Positions 32,663-40,773 of a DNA stretch of 64,000 nucleotides are shown here, in pieces. Position numbers and translations under genes: made by a program. Numbering within the stretch: position 1 is the stretch's first letter; each line of letters starts with the position of its first letter. This stretch comes from Puniceicoccaceae bacterium Marseille-Q1082. GTDB taxonomy: Bacteria; Verrucomicrobiota; Verrucomicrobiia; Opitutales; Intestinicryptomonadaceae. Under the pieces are notes generated by a model that searched no databases, was not told where the DNA came from, and worked only from the letters and a program-made list of their open reading frames with translations. The stretch is taken from NCBI GenBank assembly GCA_904424815.1, contig CAJGBI010000001.1:1321671-1385670 (forward strand), read 5' to 3'.

Positions 32663-33568
32663 ATGCTCCTAATTCCCACATGTTCCGAAGACGTCACCAC
32701 CGACATGCTATTGCCGCTTCTCGGAGAAATTGACGTTTTCAGGTTCAACATCGACAAATGGAACGAATACGCATGGGAATTTTCAAATGCCGGAATATTC
32801 GCGCAATCCCCCGACGGGAAGATTCTTGCCGACAATAAATTAAAATGCGTATACATGCGAAAACCCATATTTTTCGACGCAATCGACGTGCCCGCGAACG
32901 GATGCCTTGAAAATTGGTGCCGCGAAGAGGTGGTTCGGCTCTGGCAGGATTTATTTTACGATATGGCCGCGCGTTCGCGCGCAGCGCTGGTGTTTCCTGC
33001 GAAATCCAAATGGTACAAACACACGCAAATGGAGCTCGCGTCAAAATATTTCAAAGTTCCCGAATGGAAAATTATTCGCGGATTTCTTCCGGAAGCCCTG
33101 AAAAACGGCAAATGGGTGGCAAAATCCCTCACGCAGACCCAGATAGGAGAGGGGAAGATATTTCTCGTCAGAGAAATAGACGTCGATAAAATCGACCCGT
33201 ACTATCCGTGGTTTCTCCAACGAAAAATCGACGCGCAGTACGACCTCACCGCCGTATTTGTCGAGGGAGAAATATTCGCGTTTGAAACTTCGCGCTCAGA
33301 GTTAAAAGGCGAGGACGTTCGCATAAACACAAAATTGCAATGGGATAGAACAGAGCTTTCGGAATCCGAGCTGCTGGCGATTAAGTCGTTCATGAAGGAT
33401 ACCGGCTTTGCGTTTGGAAGATTCGATTTTCTCCGCAAGGACGGAGAGTTGATATTCCTGGAAATGAACCCCAACGGAATGTGGGCGTGGTTGGATATGG
33501 ACTACAAAAACGGAATATTTGAAAGCGTCGCAAACGCGATAAAGAGAAAATACAATTCAATCAACTAA
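32663..33568 (+). CDS. ATP-grasp RiPP ligase (MvdD/PsnB-like peptide maturase)
   Basis: A 301-residue ATP-grasp enzyme. The N-terminal pre-ATP-grasp domain starts LLIPTCSEDVTTDMLLPLL and FRFNIDKW, the pattern of graspetide ligases, and FPAKSKWYKHTQMELA (111-126) matches the K..Q..A helix of the family. Lys154 (WVAKS) is the expected ATP lysine, FLQRKIDAQYDLTAVFV is the conserved strand, and Asp255 plus Glu267/Asn269 (FLEMNPNG) should bind Mg2+. Such enzymes phosphorylate side-chain carboxylates of a precursor and form ester or amide links with Ser/Thr/Lys. The ATG at 32663 gives the standard N-terminus; an earlier frame start lies in the palindrome. The Sel1 gene follows after 19 bases. Confidence 0.85.
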   Translation: MLLIPTCSEDVTTDMLLPLLGEIDVFRFNIDKWNEYAWEFSNAGIFAQSPDGKILADNKLKCVYMRKPIFFDAIDVPANGCLENWCREEVVRLWQDLFYDMAARSRAALVFPAKSKWYKHTQMELASKYFKVPEWKIIRGFLPEALKNGKWVAKSLTQTQIGEGKIFLVREIDVDKIDPYYPWFLQRKIDAQYDLTAVFVEGEIFAFETSRSELKGEDVRINTKLQWDRTELSESELLAIKSFMKDTGFAFGRFDFLRKDGELIFLEMNPNGMWAWLDMDYKNGIFESVANAIKRKYNSIN

Positions 33569-33587
33569 TTTAACCACAAATCAACAT

Positions 33588-35324
33588 ATGATGCGCACTA
33601 ATATAAAACAAAATGTTTCCAAATATATGGCGTTATTCGCAAAGGCCCATATTGCATTATTTATTTTGCTACTTTATTCTCAGTCCATTGGCGCGGAATA
33701 CCAGTTCAAAGACAAACCCAATAAAATGGGGCAATTCGATATATCGTGCGAGGGATTGCTCTTCCCCGAAAATAGCGCATTTAATTCGGCTATTATACAA
33801 ATATCCAAATTATATGAATCGTCGGACGGCGCCATGGTAAATCCTAAAGAGGAATTGAGAAAAAAATTCCAAGAACACGGAATAAACGGATATAAGGGAT
33901 ATTTGAATAAAATAAAAATTCTCATAGAAGAAGCCAAAATGGCGCAAAAAGAAGGGGAAACTTTAAGCAGAGAGAGAGATTATACCATTAAGGACATTGG
34001 CATCAATGCGGGAAGAAAGTTTGTGAGTCAGGAATCTGCTCGAAGAAAAGGAGCAAAACTTATAAGCGATAGTAAATCTTATATGGAAGAAGCCCAAGAA
34101 ATGACGGACATATTAAATAAATATGTGTCATCTCGAAAAATTGGGAGACTTACCAGAGAATGGAAATCTGCAAAGGGAGAAAGCGTATACGGAACCGTGT
34201 TGGAGTTGAAAGACGGGAAAATAACGTTTGTAAACGACAAAACTAAATTCTTCACATTTGAAGAATCCATTTTGGACAAAAACGATATAGCATTTTTACA
34301 CGATAACATAATTCTCTTAGATGTCCTGGATTTTCCGGACCTATCGTCGCAGTCTGAAAATGCGGCAGAAATATTGGAGCGAACCCAGAAGGCATATGAA
34401 AAGGGGAATGCATACGCTGCATATGTTTTGGCGTTTGCATACAAAAACGGATATGGAGTTGAAACAAATTGGGATACCGCGCTAAAATATATGGAGAAAG
34501 CCGCGCAAAATGGCATAGCGGAAGCCCAAAAAAGCATGGGCGACTACAATTACTCCAATTGGGAAAATGCCAATATCCTATTAAGCCAAAATAAAGATGC
34601 AACCAAAGCGGCCAAGGCATTGGAGTGGTATGAAAAAAGCGCAAAGAACGGGAATCGCCCCGCTATGATTATGTGCGCCAAAATATTGTTTCCCGAAGAC
34701 ATAAACAAGGCGCACGAATGGGCGATAAGAGCGTATAATTTTAAATATGAAGATGAAAACGGATGTGAAATGCTCGCGGTATCGCTATTGGGCGACATTG
34801 AAATGCGCAGAGGCAATATCCCTCAAGCTGTAAAATGGTATGAAATGGCCGCAAAACGCCGCAATTTATACGCTATTTTAAAACTCGCCGACTATTATTG
34901 CAGCAAAGGAAACTACCATAAATTCTTAGCCTATTCATCTATTGCCGATAAAATGGGCAACCTTAACGGTAATCTCAATCTTTTTGAGGCGATGTATTGG
35001 GGATGGGGAATCAGAAGAAACTTATCTGAAATTATTAGAATCAACTATTCTCAAAAAACCAATATATTCTCGGATAAGGCGCAAATGTCCGGATTCACTG
35101 ATAAAGTCAAATTTTACGCTTCGATTCTTTCCGGATTTAATTATAAAGAAATTAAATACATAGCGACCGAGAAAGAGCGCAAGACCGCAATTAGGGTATT
35201 GCAATCCGTTCGTGGGAAGTACGCGCCTATTGCTATAAAAGCAGCTGATATGATGCAAAATGGTGTAGTTAATGGAGAAGAGTTTGAAAGTTATTCGGCA
35301 TATGTTGCAGGCTTGATGTTCTGA
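33588..35324 (+). CDS. Secreted SHD1-like and Sel1-repeat protein
   Basis: A 578-residue protein with an N-terminal signal or anchor (ALFILLLYSQSIGA, cleavage near 36). Residues ~60-180 are helical. Residues ~188-240 (REWKSAKGESVYGTVLELKDGKITF, abridged) resemble the SHD1 module found in many Planctomycetes/Verrucomicrobiota secreted proteins. Residues ~260-470 hold Sel1-like helical repeats (A.YVLAFAYKNGYGVE, AAQNGIAEAQ), used for protein contacts. It starts 19 bases after the ATP-grasp ligase, in the same unit. It may bind or present a periplasmic partner; the role is unknown. The start lies in a CATATG context without a Shine-Dalgarno site. Confidence 0.75.
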   Translation: MMRTNIKQNVSKYMALFAKAHIALFILLLYSQSIGAEYQFKDKPNKMGQFDISCEGLLFPENSAFNSAIIQISKLYESSDGAMVNPKEELRKKFQEHGINGYKGYLNKIKILIEEAKMAQKEGETLSRERDYTIKDIGINAGRKFVSQESARRKGAKLISDSKSYMEEAQEMTDILNKYVSSRKIGRLTREWKSAKGESVYGTVLELKDGKITFVNDKTKFFTFEESILDKNDIAFLHDNIILLDVLDFPDLSSQSENAAEILERTQKAYEKGNAYAAYVLAFAYKNGYGVETNWDTALKYMEKAAQNGIAEAQKSMGDYNYSNWENANILLSQNKDATKAAKALEWYEKSAKNGNRPAMIMCAKILFPEDINKAHEWAIRAYNFKYEDENGCEMLAVSLLGDIEMRRGNIPQAVKWYEMAAKRRNLYAILKLADYYCSKGNYHKFLAYSSIADKMGNLNGNLNLFEAMYWGWGIRRNLSEIIRINYSQKTNIFSDKAQMSGFTDKVKFYASILSGFNYKEIKYIATEKERKTAIRVLQSVRGKYAPIAIKAADMMQNGVVNGEEFESYSAYVAGLMF

Positions 35325-35396
35325 TATAAAAATAAATTCACAGAATATACACAAAAACAAATATCTATGTAAAACATAATTAGGCTACAAAATCAT

Positions 35397-36398
35397 ATGA
35401 ACGACTATTACGCCAAAGGCCTTGAAGCTTATAATATCAAAGATTATAAGGCCGCTTTCGGATATTGGAGTTGTGGTTCTAATATGAAGGATGCATGCTG
35501 CGATTATGGATTAGCGATGCTCTATGAACATGGTTTATTCGTAGATAAATCATTTCGGAAATCTCAAGAATATTATTTCAAATCCTATAGAAGAGGGAAT
35601 AGCATTGCCATAAAAAATATTAAAATAACAGGTTTCATAATTATCATCTTTCAAACGCTCTTTTATAGCTTAGTCAAAGTCATAGCATCCGCATGCATCT
35701 TGCTCGCGGCGGGATTTGTGGCATACATCTGTTATGATTGGGCATTTTCTTATCCAGCAAACAAAAAAGAAAAGGTTTTGCCTGCACGCGAACAAGAAGC
35801 AGAAGACAAAAAGGGAAAACTTTTGCTTACTCATGAACAAGAAATGGTCGAATGGGCGACTGCAAATGGTGCGAACGCGCAAATGCAACTTGGGCTGGCA
35901 TATTTTAAAGGCGAAATGGGAATTCCACAAAATCTGGAAAAAGGATGCGTATGGCTATATTATGCCGCAATTAACGGAAACAATGATGCAAGGGAACTTT
36001 TAAAGAGTTTTATTATTTCAAAAAAAATCGACGAACTCGAACGCAATGCAATCTCTAACGGTAATGCGGAAGATTTAGTGACGCTTTCGGCATTGTATTA
36101 CATAGGTTCTAAAAATATACAGCGCGATGAAAGAAAGGCTGAATACTTTTTATCGGAAGCCGCAAAATATGACGAGAATGCCGCGAAAATATTGTTATTA
36201 TTTAAAGGAATAAAGCTTTTGCTTATATTTTCGGATCAGGAAGCACGATCTAAAGTTGAGGAACTAAAACAACAAATAATTGCATGCTTACAAAATGAAC
36301 TTTCGAAATTCGACCTTACTGACAAAGAAATAAAAAATGAACTCATAAATATGGGTTGCGATTTTAACATTATTTACAGTAACACTAACCATAGATAA
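35397..36398 (+). CDS. Membrane protein with Sel1-like repeats
   Basis: A 333-residue protein with Sel1-like repeats before (1-75) and after (~150-290) one or two transmembrane helices at ~80-120 (FIIIIFQTLFYSLVKV). Repeat signatures are LGLAYFKGEMG and AAINGNNDAREL. The second repeat block would be on the far side of the membrane or, if there are two helices, in the cytoplasm. No catalytic motif. It follows the SHD1/Sel1 gene by 72 bases and has the same CATATG start context. Probably an adaptor of the island system; this is inferred from repeats and position only. Confidence 0.72.
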   Translation: MNDYYAKGLEAYNIKDYKAAFGYWSCGSNMKDACCDYGLAMLYEHGLFVDKSFRKSQEYYFKSYRRGNSIAIKNIKITGFIIIIFQTLFYSLVKVIASACILLAAGFVAYICYDWAFSYPANKKEKVLPAREQEAEDKKGKLLLTHEQEMVEWATANGANAQMQLGLAYFKGEMGIPQNLEKGCVWLYYAAINGNNDARELLKSFIISKKIDELERNAISNGNAEDLVTLSALYYIGSKNIQRDERKAEYFLSEAAKYDENAAKILLLFKGIKLLLIFSDQEARSKVEELKQQIIACLQNELSKFDLTDKEIKNELINMGCDFNIIYSNTNHR

Positions 36399-36421
36399 CA
36401 ATAAATTCTCAATTCAACCAT

Positions 36422-37609
36422 ATGAAAGCCGTAAATATAAACAACAAACAGAAAAATAAATTCATTATTCTCATCGCGTTATTTATAATTCAATTTGTAT
36501 TTATTTATGCAGTAGATTTCTTTTGTTGGAATAGAATAGCCTCATATGAATTAGTAAAAACGGAGATTTGCTCAAAATGGGGAAACAACCAGGCCATAAA
36601 CGACGTATATATCGCCATAGCCAATACCGACGGAAAAATTGAAAAAAAATACTTTCCGAAAATGCTAAATGCAAATTCAGAGTTAATTCCGGAAGTGCGG
36701 CATAGGGGAATATATAATATTGCCGTGTTTACGGCAAATGTGTCGGCAAGCGCAACGTTTGAACCTGTCAATGGGGAAAAACGAAAATTAATAATAGAAA
36801 TATCTGACGCTAATGGAACAGCCTCGTTATCAGGCAGAATGAATAACCGCGAGCTTAAATTTTCATATGATGCAGAACACAAATATTTTGTATCCGACAT
36901 TCCCGCCGAAATCGGCGCTGGCGATATGAACGCCAATTTTGATATTGTGCTTCGCGGAAGCGGCAGTTTTTCATTTGGAGCTTCAGGAGAAAAAAATTCA
37001 TTTAAGATGCACTCTAAATGGGGGAACCCTAAATTTATAGGGTACCGTCTGCCTGACACATATAAAATTGATGAAAAAAATTTTACCGCTGAATGGAATA
37101 TAGATAATATCAATAAAATTTCCGGTCTATCAGAAAATGTAGGAACCGAAATTCTCGTCGCATTTGATTCATATGCAAAAGTGGATAGGGCTATTGGTTA
37201 CTCATTTTTATTTTTGATGATTTTCATGGCGACATTAATCACAGGAGAATGGGTCTCCAAAAATAAACTGCATATTTTACAATATGCTGTTGCATCTTGC
37301 ACTCCCGTGATATTTTATCTTTTATTGCTTTCAACATCCGAATTTTTGGGATTTGAAGCAGGCTTCATCTTATGCGCGACAATCGCCACATCAATGATTT
37401 CAATTTACACGCTTATTGCATTCAGGAGCGGCAAGTCAATGCTCATCATATTATTATCTAATATACTATCATATATTTTAATGTACGTTATTCTGAATAT
37501 GCAAATATATGCGCTAATTGCCGGCAGCCTGGTAATCACCGCAGGCCTTGCAATAGCAATGTGCGCAACTGCCAAAATTAACAGAAATACACCGGAGGCA
37601 ACCGCATAG
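36422..37609 (+). CDS. creD: CreD-family inner membrane protein
   Basis: A 395-residue membrane protein. One N-terminal helix (~15-33) is followed by a ~200-residue periplasmic part containing WGNPKFIGYRLPDTYKID and FTAEWNI, the CreD signature, then KVDRAIGYSFLFL and a bundle of about five helices to the C-terminus. CreD proteins belong to the cell-envelope response (CreBC regulon) and affect beta-lactam or colicin tolerance in enterobacteria and relatives. This copy has a shorter periplasmic region than usual. No creBC two-component genes are near; here it accompanies kinases and a candidate RiPP, so an envelope-protective or immunity role is an attractive inference. Confidence 0.82.
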   Translation: MKAVNINNKQKNKFIILIALFIIQFVFIYAVDFFCWNRIASYELVKTEICSKWGNNQAINDVYIAIANTDGKIEKKYFPKMLNANSELIPEVRHRGIYNIAVFTANVSASATFEPVNGEKRKLIIEISDANGTASLSGRMNNRELKFSYDAEHKYFVSDIPAEIGAGDMNANFDIVLRGSGSFSFGASGEKNSFKMHSKWGNPKFIGYRLPDTYKIDEKNFTAEWNIDNINKISGLSENVGTEILVAFDSYAKVDRAIGYSFLFLMIFMATLITGEWVSKNKLHILQYAVASCTPVIFYLLLLSTSEFLGFEAGFILCATIATSMISIYTLIAFRSGKSMLIILLSNILSYILMYVILNMQIYALIAGSLVITAGLAIAMCATAKINRNTPEATA

Positions 37610-37641
37610 TTAAATTATGCATTTGCACAAAATATAATAAA

Positions 37642-38709
37642 ATGAAATATATATTAGTTTTTACTTTTGCATTGGGAATTTTGCCAAATATCCTTGCGGC
37701 GGGCGAAAATGATATAGGCGCTCTTGCCAAAGAAATTTCAAATAACGGCGTCGCTTTATTTGAAAGGGAAACCCATTCGCCCGACGATTACAAAAAAGCT
37801 CTTTGGCTTTTCGAGAAATCTGACGAAACGATAAAAAAGTCCTCCGGAGACAAGACGCTGCTCTACGAGAATGCCTACTATATGGGAATGATCTATTACA
37901 CCGGAGGATATGGCGTCGATAAGGATGAAGAAAAGGCAAAAAAACTGCTCAAATTTAGCGCGGACAACGACAACGACAATGCCAAATCTTTCCTGAAATC
38001 AATAGACGATAAAATCGATTATTATAAAACCTGTTCTTTGAAAGAAGTTCTTTCGTACGTCAATCCCATAAAGAATATCTCAGAAACGGGATACACATTT
38101 CTCCCTCCGGAGTCCGCGGATCTCGCATATGCCAAGGAAAACAATAAGGAATTTTCATACGATAAATCCCTAAAAGTACAACCCGATAAAAAAAGGTATC
38201 ATCTCGTAAATATAATGGCAATATGGGAACTCGCGGGAACCACTCCCGATCCGTTGGAACCCATCATAGCGGTTGACCCTATGCAGGGAAATAGGTTTTT
38301 TTGCAATGGCAAAGTAGATATTTTTGCAGACGGAGCGCGTGTGGAAGGACGCGCAGAGAATGACCCTGAATACAACTATGAGGATTTTTTCAATTATAGA
38401 TACATGGGCGCGCTTCCAAACGGCGTGCACGTTCTAAGCTGTTATGAAGGTATGGGCGGAACGGGCAGAATGTCGTATATAATGTTCCTCGTTTTTGAAA
38501 AAATCAAAATGTTGGACTATTCCGATGTGACGGAAAAAATCATTTTGCGCACTTTGGGGAAAATACATATAGATCCTCCTAAGTTTTATAGTTCCCATCT
38601 GAAATGCGAATTAAAAAACGGCGCATTCTATATAGAATATCTTTCCGACGACGGGGGAACCAATGGATACACGCAACTCTATAAAAATAGAATAGAGATT
38701 AAATTTTAG
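37642..38709 (+). CDS. Secreted Sel1-like protein of unknown function
   Basis: A 355-residue protein with a signal peptide (MKYILVFTFALGILPNILA). Residues ~40-120 contain Sel1/TPR-like helices (YYMGMIYYTGGYGVDKDEEKA). The rest has beta-rich segments (NRFFCNGKVDIFADGARVEG, LPNGVHVLSCYEGMGGTGR) without a recognised family. It is 32 bases after creD and probably the last gene of the run starting with the peptide gene. Base composition matches the island. Confidence 0.7.
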   Translation: MKYILVFTFALGILPNILAAGENDIGALAKEISNNGVALFERETHSPDDYKKALWLFEKSDETIKKSSGDKTLLYENAYYMGMIYYTGGYGVDKDEEKAKKLLKFSADNDNDNAKSFLKSIDDKIDYYKTCSLKEVLSYVNPIKNISETGYTFLPPESADLAYAKENNKEFSYDKSLKVQPDKKRYHLVNIMAIWELAGTTPDPLEPIIAVDPMQGNRFFCNGKVDIFADGARVEGRAENDPEYNYEDFFNYRYMGALPNGVHVLSCYEGMGGTGRMSYIMFLVFEKIKMLDYSDVTEKIILRTLGKIHIDPPKFYSSHLKCELKNGAFYIEYLSDDGGTNGYTQLYKNRIEIKF

Positions 38710-39091
38710 CATATAATCCGTATGGGTCGCCAAACCGAACGACAGAATTATACGAATATACATTTGTATTTATAAATAACAATTGATTCAGAATTCGAAT
38801 CGCTGTCATCTATTGATTTTAAATAAAGATTTCCCGCGGAATACCTTTATTCACATGGACTTGCAGGCTTTTTCGTTTTTGCCGTCCATTGCCGTGATTG
38901 GCGAAAAGCGCACCGAAAAATCGGTAATTTTCTTGAAAAATTACCCACTATTGTCCATCATGAAAATAACGTCGTCCGGAAATCCGCGCGCCCCCCTTTG
39001 AGGTAAACTACATTGCTGAGGTCGTCAAGGCACCAAAAACGACGGAATCGCTTGTAAATTGTGCGGAGTGTAAAATCAAAGGAAAACAAAT
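38710..39091. other. Intergenic, nothing recognised
   Basis: About 380 bases of AT-rich DNA. A 72-codon plus-strand frame (38783-39001) has no recognisable protein features and is not called. No terminator or RNA gene was identified. Confidence 0.5.
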
Positions 39092-39454
39092 ATGGACTAC
39101 GAAGAATACCTAAGACAAAATCCTGAATTTGCCACAAGGCAAAAGGCGAAGGAAAAAGTTGAACAAGTTCAAGTATCGGAATCCCAGACAGAAATGTACC
39201 ACTGCCCGAATTGCGGATATGATTTTGATAAACCTCCCGCGCATCCATACGGATGGGGTGCTTTTATATGCGGGATATTTTTATCTATAATCGGAGGATT
39301 GTTCGCGATAACCGGAATAGGGATAATTATCGCAACGCCCATCCTCGCATTGGCCGCATGCGCTTTTATCGCCTTTGCGGTTTCATACGGCATTGCCGCA
39401 ATTTCCATGCCAGCGACCCTCGCGCCACCGCGTTTGAAAAGCCTTGCCCGTTAA
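39092..39454 (+). CDS. Zinc-ribbon membrane protein at the island's right edge
   Basis: A 120-residue protein. Residues 1-35 are charged, residues ~37-45 contain a half zinc ribbon (YHCPNCGYDF), and two transmembrane helices follow (~55-105). The C-terminus (PATLAPPRLKSLAR) lies where the base composition turns GC-rich, so the natural end may have been replaced when the island joined the chromosome. No function is known. It may be a small membrane adaptor. Confidence 0.6.
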   Translation: MDYEEYLRQNPEFATRQKAKEKVEQVQVSESQTEMYHCPNCGYDFDKPPAHPYGWGAFICGIFLSIIGGLFAITGIGIIIATPILALAACAFIAFAVSYGIAAISMPATLAPPRLKSLAR

Positions 39455-39466
39455 GGCGCAGCCATT

Positions 39467-40624
39467 CTATGCAAGGGCGCGCCGCGCCCGTTTGCCGCGG
39501 AAGAATTCGCCGAGGCAGTCGCAGACGAAATCCTGCTCGGCGCGCGAGATCGAGGAAAAAATCGGCAGGCGCAACATGGTTTTGGACAGCCTTTCGGAGA
39601 CCGGCAGCGGGCGGGAAGCGCACCCGAGGCGGCGCGCCATCGGGCACAGATGCAGCGGCGCGTAATGCTGCGCCACGCCGATTTCGCGCGACCTCATAAA
39701 TTTCTCGAGCTCCTTTTCAGTCTCGGGCGAATCCGTTAGAATGAAAAATATGTGGGCGTTGTGGCGGCAATGCTCCGGAATTTTCGCCAGCTGCAAGTCG
39801 CCGCTTCTTTCGAGCTCCGACAGGCGCGAATAATAGTAGTTCCATGCGGCGACGCGTCCGGAGGTCAGGCGCTCCGCCGCGTCGAGCTGGGCGGCGAGGA
39901 ACGCCGCGAGAATCTCCGAGGGGATGAAGCTGTCGCCGCAGTCCACCCACGTGTACTTGTCGATTTTTCCCTCGACGAAGTGTATGCGGTTGGTTCCCTT
40001 TTCGCGTATGAAGCACGCCCTGTCGCGAAATTTCGGATCGTTGACAAGCAGCGCGCCGCCCTCTCCGCAGACGACGTTTTTGGTGCCGTGGAAGCTTATA
40101 GAGCCGAAGTCGCCGATAGAGCCGAGCGCCCTGCCCTTATAGGAAGCCATAAACCCTTGCGCGGCGTCTTCGACAACTTTTACCGAATGCCTTTTTGCTA
40201 CTGCGAGAATTTCGTCCATTTCGCAGCCGACGCCGGCGTAGTGTACTGGGACTATCGCGCGCGTGCGCGGCGTCACGAGCTCCTCTATTTTCGACGCGTC
40301 GATGTTGAGGGTGTCGGGGGAGATATCGCAGAAGACGGGCTTTGCGCCGCGCAGCACAAAGGCGTTCGCGCTCGACACGAAAGTGTAGGAGGGAACTATA
40401 ACCTCGTCGCCAGCGGAAATATCGCACAGCATCGCCGCCATGTCGAGCGAGGCGGTGCAAGAGTTGGTTAAAAGCGCGGCTTTGGCGCCCGCCATCGCGG
40501 AGATTTTCTCCTCGCAAATTTTCATGAATTTGCCGTCGCCCTGAAGGTGGCCGGCGGCTATCGCCTCCTCGATATTGCGGATTTCGGAGCCTTCGAGGGA
40601 TATTCTGTTAAAGGGTACTTTCAT
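39467..40624 (-). CDS. DegT/DnrJ/EryC1-type sugar aminotransferase, WecE-like
   Basis: A 385-residue PLP enzyme of the DegT family that transaminates nucleotide-linked keto-sugars, as in dTDP-4-amino-4,6-dideoxygalactose formation. The start MKVPFNRISLEGSE fits the family; LTNSCTASL binds the PLP phosphate, VEDAAQG holds the PLP Asp, and the Schiff-base lysine is in SFHGTKN. The ATG at 40624 is chosen because the upstream frame adds a non-conserved 45 residues. The gene sits alone, without other dTDP-sugar genes nearby. It faces the island's right edge and is divergent from the ADP-ribosylglycohydrolase-like gene. Confidence 0.88.
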   Translation of the reverse strand: MKVPFNRISLEGSEIRNIEEAIAAGHLQGDGKFMKICEEKISAMAGAKAALLTNSCTASLDMAAMLCDISAGDEVIVPSYTFVSSANAFVLRGAKPVFCDISPDTLNIDASKIEELVTPRTRAIVPVHYAGVGCEMDEILAVAKRHSVKVVEDAAQGFMASYKGRALGSIGDFGSISFHGTKNVVCGEGGALLVNDPKFRDRACFIREKGTNRIHFVEGKIDKYTWVDCGDSFIPSEILAAFLAAQLDAAERLTSGRVAAWNYYYSRLSELERSGDLQLAKIPEHCRHNAHIFFILTDSPETEKELEKFMRSREIGVAQHYAPLHLCPMARRLGCASRPLPVSERLSKTMLRLPIFSSISRAEQDFVCDCLGEFFRGKRARRALA

Positions 40625-40720
40625 CGGTTTTCGGCGAATATCGCACAACCTCCGCGCCGATTCAAAGAAAAATTTTCCGAAGCTTTCGGGAGGGGGCGAA
40701 AAAAATGCGGACATTCCGGG

Positions 40721-40749
40721 TTGACACCAAAGCTTTAATTGGTTATTTT
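40721..40749 (+). promoter_or_regulatory. Near-consensus sigma70 promoter
   Basis: TTGACA (40721-40726), 17-base spacer, TATTTT (40744-40749). It is followed by AGGAAAGGA and the ATG at 40774. This is the best promoter match in the window. Confidence 0.75.
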
Positions 40750-40773
40750 TGATACGCAACAGGAAAGGATACT

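Noticed and set aside
38783-39001. A 72-codon plus-strand frame in the island
   Set aside because: No start signal or protein features; likely chance.
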